Below, piece after piece: positions 1 through 6,279 of a DNA stretch of 6,279 nt (its first letter is position 1; each line of letters opens with the position of its first letter). The notes below the pieces were generated by a model, which made no database searches, was not told the origin of the DNA, and was given only the letters and a program-made list of their open reading frames with translations. The stretch covers positions 1 through 6,279 of the forward strand of contig CAMURW010000093.1 of assembly GCA_947097635.1 (NCBI GenBank), given 5' to 3'. The translations under genes and the position numbers were made by a program. Origin of the DNA: an uncultured Bacteroidales bacterium. GTDB taxonomy: Bacteria > Bacteroidota > Bacteroidia > Bacteroidales > P3.

Positions 1-150
1 GAATATCCACCGCAACTTTGCAAACAAACAATAGATTTATCGAGGTGGTGCAGCTTCTAAAATCCAAGGAGTATCCATTATTTGCAAAAAAACGCATAAA
101 CTACTTAAAATCTGAAAGTTTATAGTAATTAATCCATATATCGGGAAATG
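1..150. other. AT-rich intergenic stretch, no gene seen
   Basis: No reading frame here has the length or composition of a gene. The octamer palindrome TTTGCAAA occurs at 17-24 and 81-88, each preceded by TATCCA (4-9 and 72-77), and again without that partner at 477-484. CAACTTTGCA at 14-23 resembles the downstream part of a Bacteroidetes -7 box but lacks the TA, and no gene follows it. A neighbouring gene may end or begin just beyond the left edge, but nothing in the window shows this. Confidence 0.5.
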
Positions 151-194
151 GCATAGGTCGGGCATAGGTCGGGCATGGGTCGGGCATGGGTCGG
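151..194. repeat. Four-unit 11-bp tandem repeat
   Basis: Four consecutive 11-bp units lie at 151-161, 162-172, 173-183 and 184-194. Units 1 and 2 read GCATAGGTCGG and units 3 and 4 read GCATGGGTCGG, so the array is two identical pairs differing at one position. The period is not a multiple of three, so change in unit number would shift any reading frame; this argues for non-coding DNA. The array marks an abrupt change from AT-rich sequence to GC-rich structured sequence on its right. Confidence 0.95.
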
Positions 195-204
195 AAATTT
201 CCGA
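191..204. repeat. 14-bp perfect palindrome TCGGAAATTTCCGA
   Basis: The sequence is its own reverse complement over all 14 bases. Its left TCGG is the end of the fourth 11-bp unit, so it terminates the tandem array exactly. It could be a binding site for a dimeric protein or a boundary of a mobile or repeated element. With no spacer it would make a poor RNA hairpin. Function is unknown. Confidence 0.85.
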
Positions 205-412
205 AGCAGCCTCGGCGCAAGCGAGGCACATGGGCGACTGCCTCCGGGACTGCTTTCTCACGCCTGCGGCAGCTCGGTTTCGCTGTAGTTCGCATCTTGC
301 GGCTGTTCAATGGACTTCTTAACGTTGCCGCTATCTGCGTGAGGGAAGACTATCTTTCCACATTGCGGAAGCAGGAGTCATGCACCCTGCACTCGGTTTA
401 GGGCGCCATATC
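205..412. other. GC-rich block with nested complementary segments, possible dispersed repeat or structured RNA
   Basis: Several perfect complementary pairs are visible. GCCTCG (209-214) pairs with CGAGGC (222-227) around a 7-nt loop. CTCACGC (257-263) pairs with GCGTGAG (337-343), and inside it GCGGCA (266-271) pairs with TGCCGC (326-331), giving a 13-bp interrupted long-range stem. Within that stem CAGC (270-273) can pair with GCTG (282-285), competing slightly with the inner helix. GGAAGA (344-349) pairs with TCTTTCC (353-359), leaving one bulged T. A 71-codon frame (186-401, plus strand) crosses the block, but its start lies in the 11-bp repeat and its product is Arg-rich with no domain I recognise, so I do not call it a gene. 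The block may be a dispersed intergenic repeat or a non-coding RNA; the sequence alone does not decide. Confidence 0.4.
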
Positions 413-438
413 CTTTACCTTATTATATTGGAGGCAGG

Positions 439-479
439 AATGCACATTGGGTGCATTTACTATTTTTTAGTTTTTTTTT
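439..479 (+). terminator. Candidate intrinsic terminator (hairpin plus T runs)
   Basis: AATGCAC (439-445) and GTGCATT (451-457) form a perfect 7-bp stem with the 5-nt loop ATTGG. Six T's at 463-468 follow after a 5-nt gap, then nine T's at 471-479. The stem has only three G-C pairs, so it would be weak, but the following T-rich tract is long. It would end plus-strand transcription entering from the left, including any RNA made from the structured block, before the promoter of the large gene. Confidence 0.45.
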
Positions 480-630
480 GCAAATTCAAGCAGACACGGA
501 GGCTCTGACGGCTGCAATTTCGCAAAATTCGGTGACTTGATATTGTCTTCAATACACTGAACATCAACAATATAAAACTGTATTTAATTTTTTTTATGAA
601 AAAAGCACCGTGATGTTAAAATAAATTATG
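480..630. other. AT-rich spacer before the promoter
   Basis: No gene is seen. A run of eight T's at 588-595 is followed by ATGAAAAAAG, whose frame closes after five codons at a TGA (611-613), so it is not a gene. The spacer separates the terminator-like hairpin from the candidate promoter and could hold upstream regulatory sites, but I see no convincing inverted repeat in it. Confidence 0.5.
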
Positions 631-638
631 TATATTTG
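631..638 (+). promoter_or_regulatory. Candidate Bacteroidetes -7 promoter element TATATTTG
   Basis: TATATTTG matches the Bacteroidetes vegetative consensus TAnnTTTG at every specified base and lies in an AT-rich stretch followed by GCAGCG. The expected -33 TTTG box, about 19-20 bases upstream, is poor here (around CCGTG at 608-612). Transcription would begin near 643-646, leaving a leader of roughly 270 nt before the ATG at 913. It is the only good match to this consensus that I noticed in the correct orientation between 412 and 913. Confidence 0.6.
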
Positions 639-644
639 CAGCGT

Positions 645-912
645 CAAATTAATACCAAGCACCGGACGGCGCATCCTGCCTCTGCCACGAACAAGGCGAA
701 AGCGCCATTTGCACGCGGGGCATCGAAAGCATGTGGCTCGCACAGGGATACAAACCGCCCTTTCCCCCCACGGGAATGCTCCGCCAATTGACAGCCTCCT
801 GCAAATACAGGTCAATGGCTTCCGCATCTCGTCCGGGCGGAATCTGATGGGAGTAAGAAAATTCAATCAACATGCATCTCCGCAAGAAGACACATTACTA
901 AATAATCACGAT
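645..912 (+). promoter_or_regulatory. Long GC-rich 5' leader of the large gene, with a hairpin at 776-827
   Basis: The leader is GC-rich to about 845, then AT-rich up to the start codon. Its clearest structure is a stem-loop. ATGC (776-779) pairs with GCAT (824-827), GCC (783-785) with GGC (817-819), ATTGA (787-791) with TCAAT (812-816), and CCTG (798-801) with CAGG (808-811) around the loop CAAATA. The helices are separated by internal loops and a bulged A. A competing helix CCGCC (781-785) with GGCGG (836-840) is possible. A 38-codon frame beginning ATG TGG lies inside at 731-847. I could not match the leader to a known riboswitch class. Regulation through the leader is an inference from its length and structure. 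Confidence 0.4.
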
Positions 913-3900
913 ATGGATAAAAAAGTACCAAAGCTAACCATTGCTTTCTTATTAATGCTCCTGGCGGGTGGCGGGATGACCGCCCAAAATGTATGTCAGG
1001 TGCAGATAAGAAGCGGTTTCGAGTCGAGCTGCATCATGACGATAGAGAAGGATCAGTTCCTCGATGAAATGAGCGAGAAGATTCTCGCCTGTCAGGAAAG
1101 CGAGGTGGTTTACACCGCGACGGCATCCAGCGCCGCGGCGGGCATCTCCGTCCAAAGTGTCGCATGGACGGTCATCGGCGCAACGTCTCACATCGCGAGC
1201 GGCAATAGTGTCACGGTACATTGGGGCAGCGGCGATGCGGGACAGGTCACTGCCGACGTAACCATGAGCGACGGCTCCGCGTGCACCGCCACAAAAGACA
1301 TCGCGTTGATGGAAAAGCCCACCATCGGAGCCACCACCGTGCCGGCCTACGAAGACAACGGCGGGACATACACCATCCGTGTGTGCAAGGGCGAGGACAT
1401 CTACTTCACGGACGCCTCCTCCACGGGCAACAGCGACATAGTAGGACACTATTGGGAGACCTCGCTTGGCGACGTGGCGTCCACAAAGGATTTCGTCGTG
1501 CGTGGCGTTGTGCAGGACATGGCAGTGACGCACCGCGTTTACAACAACTGCGGATGCTACGAAGAAGAGGCATACCAAGTAGAGTTGCTCGGAGGCGAAC
1601 CGCTGCAACTGGAATGCTACGGGACCGTGTGCGAGGGAGCCACGGTGACATACAAGGTGGCCAGCGCCCCTTGCGACAAATATATGTGGGCCGTCGATGG
1701 CGGGCGCATCGTTGCCGGGCAGGGAACCCCCACACCCACTATTGTCTGGGACGACCCGCGGAATGGCTACGGCGTCATCGGTCTGGACGGCAACCTCTGC
1801 GGCAATAATTACTGCCCCAAGCTGCTGAGCCTAAAAGTGCCCATCATCTGCGGCAATGTCGAGATAAAAGGACAGGCGACGGCCTGTGTGGGCGATGCGG
1901 TGCTGTACTCCGTGCCGCTCTATGGCAGCACGGAGTACCGATGGACGGTGTCCCCCGGAGTCGGCCAACATCCCCGCAACGGCGCAAACGAGATGGTGCT
2001 GCAGTTCGACACCCCTGGCACATACACCCTTAAGGTCGAATATCGATGCGACTTCCTGGATTGCGGCTGGTATGCATCCGCCACCAAGACCGTGGCGGTG
2101 AGGCCGCGTCTGAAAATAAGCGGGGACGACAGGATTTGCCTCTCCAATGCGGCGAACCTGTCCCTGACACCAAGCGTGGTGGCGGATTGGACGGCCTACG
2201 ACGACGCCACGGGCAACGTGGTCCACACATCCACGGGGACCACGTTCAACCATGTCTTCACCTCCTCCGGTAAATACCGCATCGTCGCCTCCAACGGCAA
2301 CTACTGCGAGGACGCCGCGTTTCTGTTGGAAGTGAAAGCCCCACCCGCCGCTCCCACGGCGGGCGACATCGCCAACGACACGACGGTGTACGCCTGCCCC
2401 TACGGCTCCATCCTACTCACTGGCAACGCCGAAAACGCCACGTGCAACCTCATCTGGGAACCTGTCAACGCCAATGGCTCCCCGGCGGAAGTTACGGGCG
2501 ACTCGGCCACCATCACCTACAATGGGACAGTGTGCAACATCCACGTGTACAACTACGACCGCCGGCTGCGATGCCGCTCGGCACAGCCTTATATACAGAA
2601 GGTTCAGCCCTTTGCGTTGGCCCCCCTCGCCATACCCAGCAACATCACCGTATGCCCCGGGGCAACAATAGACCTGACAACAGGCCAGGTGCCTTACCAG
2701 GAAGGGGTCCTCTACAAATGGATGTTGCAGCACGATATGCAGCGATGCGCGTCGGTGATAGGGGACAAACTGTCGAACAGCGTGGCGATAGTAATAAACA
2801 ACGTCGATTCCTTGGTGACTCCCTACAGCTTCGACGTTCAACTGATAAGGGGGTTCTGCAAAACAACGCATACGGATGTTATTACCATCACCGTTGCAGA
2901 GATGCCTTCAACGTCCATACAAATAGCCCCCGTGCAAACCGTCTGCGGCGGCGTCCCCGTCACCCTCCAATTGTCCGGCAATGCCAACGGCCATGTTCTT
3001 TGGGACATGGGCGACGGAACGCAGAACATCCATGGCAACCCGGTCACTCATGTATTCGATGGAGGCACCTACCATGTGAAGGCCTATTACCTTGGCGACT
3101 ATGATTTCTGCACCAACACGAATTTCGCCAGCACGGCAATCAAAACCATCCATGTCAACGCCAGTCCCAACGTAGGCGACGTTTATTATGATGATTACCA
3201 TGCCCGTGTCGAACTCCATCCTCCCCTCACGGGCACGGGGTACGCTTATTCCTGGACGGGACCCGGCGGCGCTACCAGCACACAGGATCACATCGCCTAT
3301 CTCGGCCCCGGCTCCTATTGCTGCACCGTCACAAATACGGCGACACAGTGCAGCACAACTGTCTGCGACTATATCGAGCATTACGGCAACTGTTTGCCTC
3401 TGTCATTCGTGACAAACCCGAGCTTCGCGGCCAACCTATGCCAAGGCATAATGGAATATGAGGTCGTCAATCCCCCCGCCCCCGTCCACTGGGCCGTTAC
3501 ATTCGGCAGAGGCGAGGCGTCTATCGTCATACAGGGAGTCAACAATGCACACGCAACCATTCAGTTCCACGACGTGGGAACCCATTCGGTGGAAGCGGTA
3601 TACGAGCATGATGGCCAATGCCACAGGGGAGTCACCCATACCACCATCGATTTCATCCCGGACTTTTCATTGGAAAACGTCTGCACGGGAGTTGTCATCC
3701 ACAACAAATCAAAGTCCGTAAGTCCCTGCATGATTAATTACACATATTCAGGAACTTCCACAGGATCCGGATCTTTCCCCGCAAGTCAAACAACATATAT
3801 GGTGCCGTTGAATCCCTCGCCGCATGGTACCTATACCTTTCATTTCGCTGCCTCTTGCGCTGATCCCACATGCACGACATCGGTCTCCACTAATTTCTTG

Positions 3901-6171
3901 CCACAGGGCAGCACGCTGACCCTGACTTCGGGAAACACGAACTACCCAGACAGAACTTGCGACAATACGCCAATTGTTCTGACGGCCAACTACAAAGACG
4001 CCACTGGAGCGATAATACCCGGCGCAGTGAAGTCCGTGGATTGGGATTTCGGGGATTCGTCATCGTTACATACATTGAATAACGAAGTTACACATACATA
4101 TACATACAGGATTGGATGTTCCAATAACTATATTCTTTCAGCAACTTGCATGAACAAAAATGGCTGCCCGGCAAGTACGTCAATGAACATTACATCTCAT
4201 AAGGACGATTTGTTATCAGGCGATTTAGACCAATCTCCAACTTCATCACTATGTCCGGGAGAGCCAATTCTTCTAGCCTACAATGCTCCGACAACTACCA
4301 CTTCTTACATCAGTTATTATTGGAACGGGAGTGCAGTGAGTACTGGAGCAGACGCTATCACCGTCTTCAACCGCGGCACCTATACCGTTGTCGCCCAAAA
4401 TAGGAATTATTGCAGGGATGACGCGGAACGTTTCGTGCCATTCCTCAACGCACCCGACGCAAGCATTAGCGCCGGTGGCGACAAATACTGCGTGGGCGAT
4501 GTCGTGGAACTATACGGCGGGGATGGCAGCAGCACGGACACCTACGCATGGACATTGCTGTCGTCGCCGACGGGCGCAAACATAAACGTTTCGCCAAACA
4601 TGACGTCTCCAGACATAAGTTTCTCTGCCACGAAGCCTGGCACCTATGCCTTTGAGCTAACGGTAAGTAACGATTCGTGTTCCAGCACGAGCCCTACAAT
4701 GTTCATCCACGTCAACCCCACGCCTCCAGAACCGTCGTTGGGGTTCGGTCCCAATCGGTGTATCGACAATCCTCCGGTGAACCTAATAGAAAGCAGCAGT
4801 CCCGCCAAGCCCGTATTCTGGAACAACGGCAGTTTCGGCACGACGGCCAATTACTTCAATGCCGGCTTCGCGGAAGCCTACTATTACGACACGGCGACGG
4901 GCTGTATGTCCGACGTGGCAAGAATCAAGATAGACCCCGCGCCCGATTTCGACGCGCTGCTCACGGGCTGCTACGAGAAGTGCAGGGAGTTCTTCCCCTA
5001 CGACCTCCATGTCCACGGGCTCACTGGAGGCGCCGAAACCATAGACTGGGAATGGTTCCGCAATGCGGCATCCGTAGACGGGGCTGTGGGCGATTATCAT
5101 CTTTCGCCCCTAGTCCTCAATCTGCCCGCCCTAGGAAGCTACTATCTCGACGTGAAGTATGCCGCAAACACGTGCAACGTCAAGTCCCCGTCGCTCACCA
5201 TTACCGCCAAGGACACCTGCGACTGCGACGACATGTCCGTAACGACGGAGATATTGAACATGCAAACGTTGGGGTGCAAGGCGTCGTTCGACGTGAGGTT
5301 CACGGTGTGCTATGGCCCCGGACACAAAGGCTGCATCTCTGCGGTCTCCTCCGTTATGGACGGACACGGCATTGACATAACGGGGATGACGGCGCTGCCC
5401 GTCATCGTCCCCGACAACTCGTGCCGAACGGTCGACATGTCGTTCATCCTCAACGACCTGTCTGCAGCAAACATACCGTTCACCATTTACGACGGATGCA
5501 ACCGCTGCGCGAAGGAGGTCTCCATTCCCGTTGAATGGAAGGTCGAGTGCCAGGAAAGGATGCTCCTTGGAGGGCTGGGCGTGCAGCAGGATTTGTCGAG
5601 TTCCTATGTTGCCTACCTGACGATGGATTTTGACCTCCCAAATCCCGTCGCGACGGTCTTCTCCTTCTGGAGCGAGCCCTCGCAGGTGCTGAACTACTAT
5701 TTCGACGGCATCGTCCACCTCACCAGCCTTGTCATGTTCGACATACCAACGCTCTCCCAGCTGGCGGCCGAAGGCAAGGAGGTGTGTTTCTACGCGCTCA
5801 CTTGTGAAGATGACGTCGTCTGCCTGCACAGCTTCTGCATCCCCGCTGCGGAACTGTTGGCTCAACTGTTCCGAGAAATCCCGCGAAAGTCGCAGCAGGA
5901 GGTGCCGAAAACGGATGGAGACGGCTCTCGCACACTCACCGAAGACACGCCTCGCCTTGTCCCCAACCCGGCCTGGAGCAGTTTTAGGGTGGAGGGGATG
6001 GATGCCAATGAAATCGCCGAGATCATGGCGATGGACATGAACGGGAGAACCATCAAGACCGCCAAAGACACAGACCGAATGGGAATTGGCAGCTTTGCCA
6101 GGGGAAGTTATATTGTTCGTGTCATTTGTGCTAATGGCGAAGCATATTATTTGAAACTCATTAAAGACTAA
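913..6171 (+). CDS. Giant secreted multi-module Ig-like/PKD-like protein with T9SS type A sorting domain
   Basis: The 1752-residue product is probably a cell-surface adhesin, stalk or structural protein; no catalytic motif was seen. The ATG at 913 is chosen because it opens a signal peptide: MDKK, hydrophobic core at about 8-21, likely cleavage A24|Q25. The frame stays open upstream to 628, but that stretch is Arg/His-rich and unlike an export signal. Residues about 57-1435 form some sixteen diverged beta-sandwich modules of 70-100 residues. Many open with C-x-G (C240, C325, C581, C678, C1114, C1193), have a central Trp and close with G-x-Y...C. PKD signatures are WDMGDG (697-702) and WDFGDS (1044-1049). 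Residues about 1436-1656 are cysteine-rich and unrecognised. A polar linker leads to a type A sorting domain (1682-1752) starting LVPNP, with MNGR inside and KLIKD at the end. In T9SS this domain directs outer-membrane passage and is then removed. I count about 65 cysteines. DNA at about 3690-4410 is clearly AT-richer than the rest. The exact family is unknown to me. Confidence 0.93.
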   Translation: MDKKVPKLTIAFLLMLLAGGGMTAQNVCQVQIRSGFESSCIMTIEKDQFLDEMSEKILACQESEVVYTATASSAAAGISVQSVAWTVIGATSHIASGNSVTVHWGSGDAGQVTADVTMSDGSACTATKDIALMEKPTIGATTVPAYEDNGGTYTIRVCKGEDIYFTDASSTGNSDIVGHYWETSLGDVASTKDFVVRGVVQDMAVTHRVYNNCGCYEEEAYQVELLGGEPLQLECYGTVCEGATVTYKVASAPCDKYMWAVDGGRIVAGQGTPTPTIVWDDPRNGYGVIGLDGNLCGNNYCPKLLSLKVPIICGNVEIKGQATACVGDAVLYSVPLYGSTEYRWTVSPGVGQHPRNGANEMVLQFDTPGTYTLKVEYRCDFLDCGWYASATKTVAVRPRLKISGDDRICLSNAANLSLTPSVVADWTAYDDATGNVVHTSTGTTFNHVFTSSGKYRIVASNGNYCEDAAFLLEVKAPPAAPTAGDIANDTTVYACPYGSILLTGNAENATCNLIWEPVNANGSPAEVTGDSATITYNGTVCNIHVYNYDRRLRCRSAQPYIQKVQPFALAPLAIPSNITVCPGATIDLTTGQVPYQEGVLYKWMLQHDMQRCASVIGDKLSNSVAIVINNVDSLVTPYSFDVQLIRGFCKTTHTDVITITVAEMPSTSIQIAPVQTVCGGVPVTLQLSGNANGHVLWDMGDGTQNIHGNPVTHVFDGGTYHVKAYYLGDYDFCTNTNFASTAIKTIHVNASPNVGDVYYDDYHARVELHPPLTGTGYAYSWTGPGGATSTQDHIAYLGPGSYCCTVTNTATQCSTTVCDYIEHYGNCLPLSFVTNPSFAANLCQGIMEYEVVNPPAPVHWAVTFGRGEASIVIQGVNNAHATIQFHDVGTHSVEAVYEHDGQCHRGVTHTTIDFIPDFSLENVCTGVVIHNKSKSVSPCMINYTYSGTSTGSGSFPASQTTYMVPLNPSPHGTYTFHFAASCADPTCTTSVSTNFLPQGSTLTLTSGNTNYPDRTCDNTPIVLTANYKDATGAIIPGAVKSVDWDFGDSSSLHTLNNEVTHTYTYRIGCSNNYILSATCMNKNGCPASTSMNITSHKDDLLSGDLDQSPTSSLCPGEPILLAYNAPTTTTSYISYYWNGSAVSTGADAITVFNRGTYTVVAQNRNYCRDDAERFVPFLNAPDASISAGGDKYCVGDVVELYGGDGSSTDTYAWTLLSSPTGANINVSPNMTSPDISFSATKPGTYAFELTVSNDSCSSTSPTMFIHVNPTPPEPSLGFGPNRCIDNPPVNLIESSSPAKPVFWNNGSFGTTANYFNAGFAEAYYYDTATGCMSDVARIKIDPAPDFDALLTGCYEKCREFFPYDLHVHGLTGGAETIDWEWFRNAASVDGAVGDYHLSPLVLNLPALGSYYLDVKYAANTCNVKSPSLTITAKDTCDCDDMSVTTEILNMQTLGCKASFDVRFTVCYGPGHKGCISAVSSVMDGHGIDITGMTALPVIVPDNSCRTVDMSFILNDLSAANIPFTIYDGCNRCAKEVSIPVEWKVECQERMLLGGLGVQQDLSSSYVAYLTMDFDLPNPVATVFSFWSEPSQVLNYYFDGIVHLTSLVMFDIPTLSQLAAEGKEVCFYALTCEDDVVCLHSFCIPAAELLAQLFREIPRKSQQEVPKTDGDGSRTLTEDTPRLVPNPAWSSFRVEGMDANEIAEIMAMDMNGRTIKTAKDTDRMGIGSFARGSYIVRVICANGEAYYLKLIKD

Positions 6172-6176
6172 GCATC

Positions 6177-6279
6177 ATGAAAAAAATATTTATTATCATT
6201 TCAGTCCTGTTTGCCGTGGCGGATGCCACGGCGCAGGGCTTCGACTGGGCAGAAAGCTTTGGTAACGTTTTTCAACATA
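6177..6279 (+). CDS. Start of a second exported protein, cut by the window end
   Basis: The ATG lies 5 nt after the TAA of the large gene, so the two are very probably co-transcribed and perhaps translationally coupled. Only 34 codons are present. The product starts MKKIFIII, continues as a hydrophobic core to about residue 15 and has a likely signal peptidase I site after TA at residue 19, leaving Gln as first mature residue, as predicted for the upstream protein. The mature part begins QGFDWAESFG. A Trp-Ala-x-Ser-Phe-Gly start after the signal peptide is reminiscent of secreted Bacteroidota beta-propeller (SBBP-repeat) proteins, but this is a weak hint from ten residues. No Shine-Dalgarno sequence is seen, which is usual in this phylum. 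The signal-peptide coding region contains a strong hairpin (6213-6232). Confidence 0.85.
   Translation, partial: MKKIFIIISVLFAVADATAQGFDWAESFGNVFQH
6213..6232 (+). promoter_or_regulatory. 8-bp perfect hairpin inside the second gene's signal-peptide region
   Basis: GCCGTGGC (6213-6220) and GCCACGGC (6225-6232) are perfect complements around the 4-nt loop GGAT. The stem is very GC-rich while the preceding codons are AT-rich. It begins 34 nt after the end of the start codon. It could slow early translation or affect mRNA stability between the two genes. It has no following T run, so it is not a standard terminator. It may also be a by-product of the Ala/Val/Gly-rich end of the signal peptide. 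Confidence 0.4.

Noticed and set aside
37..310. Two overlapping minus-strand frames (37-261 and 101-310)
   Set aside because: Both are read through the 11-bp tandem repeat and across the AT/GC composition break, and neither product looks like a protein domain.
186..401. 71-codon frame on the plus strand
   Set aside because: It starts inside the 11-bp repeat, crosses several perfect complementary segments and shows no recognisable domain. A structured or repeated non-coding block explains it better, although it could be reconsidered if it proves conserved as protein.
17..484. Three TTTGCAAA palindromes (17-24, 81-88, 477-484) as an operator set
   Set aside because: An 8-bp A/T-rich palindrome is expected often in such sequence, and the spacing is irregular. 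Only the first two share a wider context.
728..765. Resemblance of GCACAGGGATACAAACC in the leader to the start of a GEMM-I cyclic-di-GMP riboswitch
   Set aside because: The short match is interrupted by extra bases, and the other conserved GEMM-I segments (such as GACGCAAAGCC) are absent downstream.
594..885. Minus-strand frames opposite the leader (594-866 and 649-885)
   Set aside because: They arise because the GC-rich leader has few stop codons in any frame, and one runs into the promoter region. No signal peptide, motif or plausible start context was seen.
628..912. In-frame 95-residue N-terminal extension of the large protein
   Set aside because: The frame is open, but the extension is Arg/His-rich, has no export signal and would bury the clear signal peptide at 913. 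Its ATG at 628 also lies upstream of the expected transcription start.
952..1608. Long minus-strand frame of 218 codons opposite the large gene, and others at 1831-2253 and 5131-5865
   Set aside because: They are shadows of a GC-rich coding strand. The plus-strand frame has a signal peptide, regular modules and a sorting domain, and the antisense products have none.

Overview
The window looks like Bacteroidota (Bacteroidales-like) chromosomal DNA. Three things point there. The main gene product ends in a type A sorting domain of the type IX secretion system (T9SS), a system known only from that phylum. The best promoter candidate fits the Bacteroidetes -7 element TAnnTTTG and has no sigma70-style boxes. 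Neither start codon has a recognisable Shine-Dalgarno sequence. Genus cannot be fixed from the sequence alone.

Layout. Bases 1-630 hold no gene I can support. Within them lie an AT-rich stretch (1-150), four exact 11-bp tandem repeats (151-194) running into a 14-bp perfect palindrome (191-204), a GC-rich stretch full of complementary segments (about 205-412), and a hairpin followed by T runs that resembles an intrinsic terminator (439-479). An AT-rich spacer leads to a candidate promoter (631-638). Next comes a GC-rich untranslated leader of roughly 270 nt. The single large gene runs from 913 to 6171. A second gene starts 5 nt after its stop codon and leaves the window after 34 codons.

The large gene encodes a 1752-residue secreted protein: a signal peptide, about sixteen diverged Ig-like/PKD-like beta-sandwich modules (most bracketed by a cysteine near each end), a cysteine-rich region of about 220 residues that I do not recognise, a polar linker and the T9SS sorting domain. 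The second gene also begins with a signal peptide. The two are very probably one transcription unit for exported, cell-surface proteins. The likely role of the first is a surface stalk, adhesin or structural protein; no enzymatic motif was seen, and its ligand cannot be read from the sequence.

No CRISPR array, tRNA, rRNA, transposase or phage gene was seen. The most unusual parts are the repeat/palindrome/structured block upstream, the long GC-rich leader, the unrecognised cysteine-rich region, and an AT-rich patch within the otherwise GC-rich large gene.
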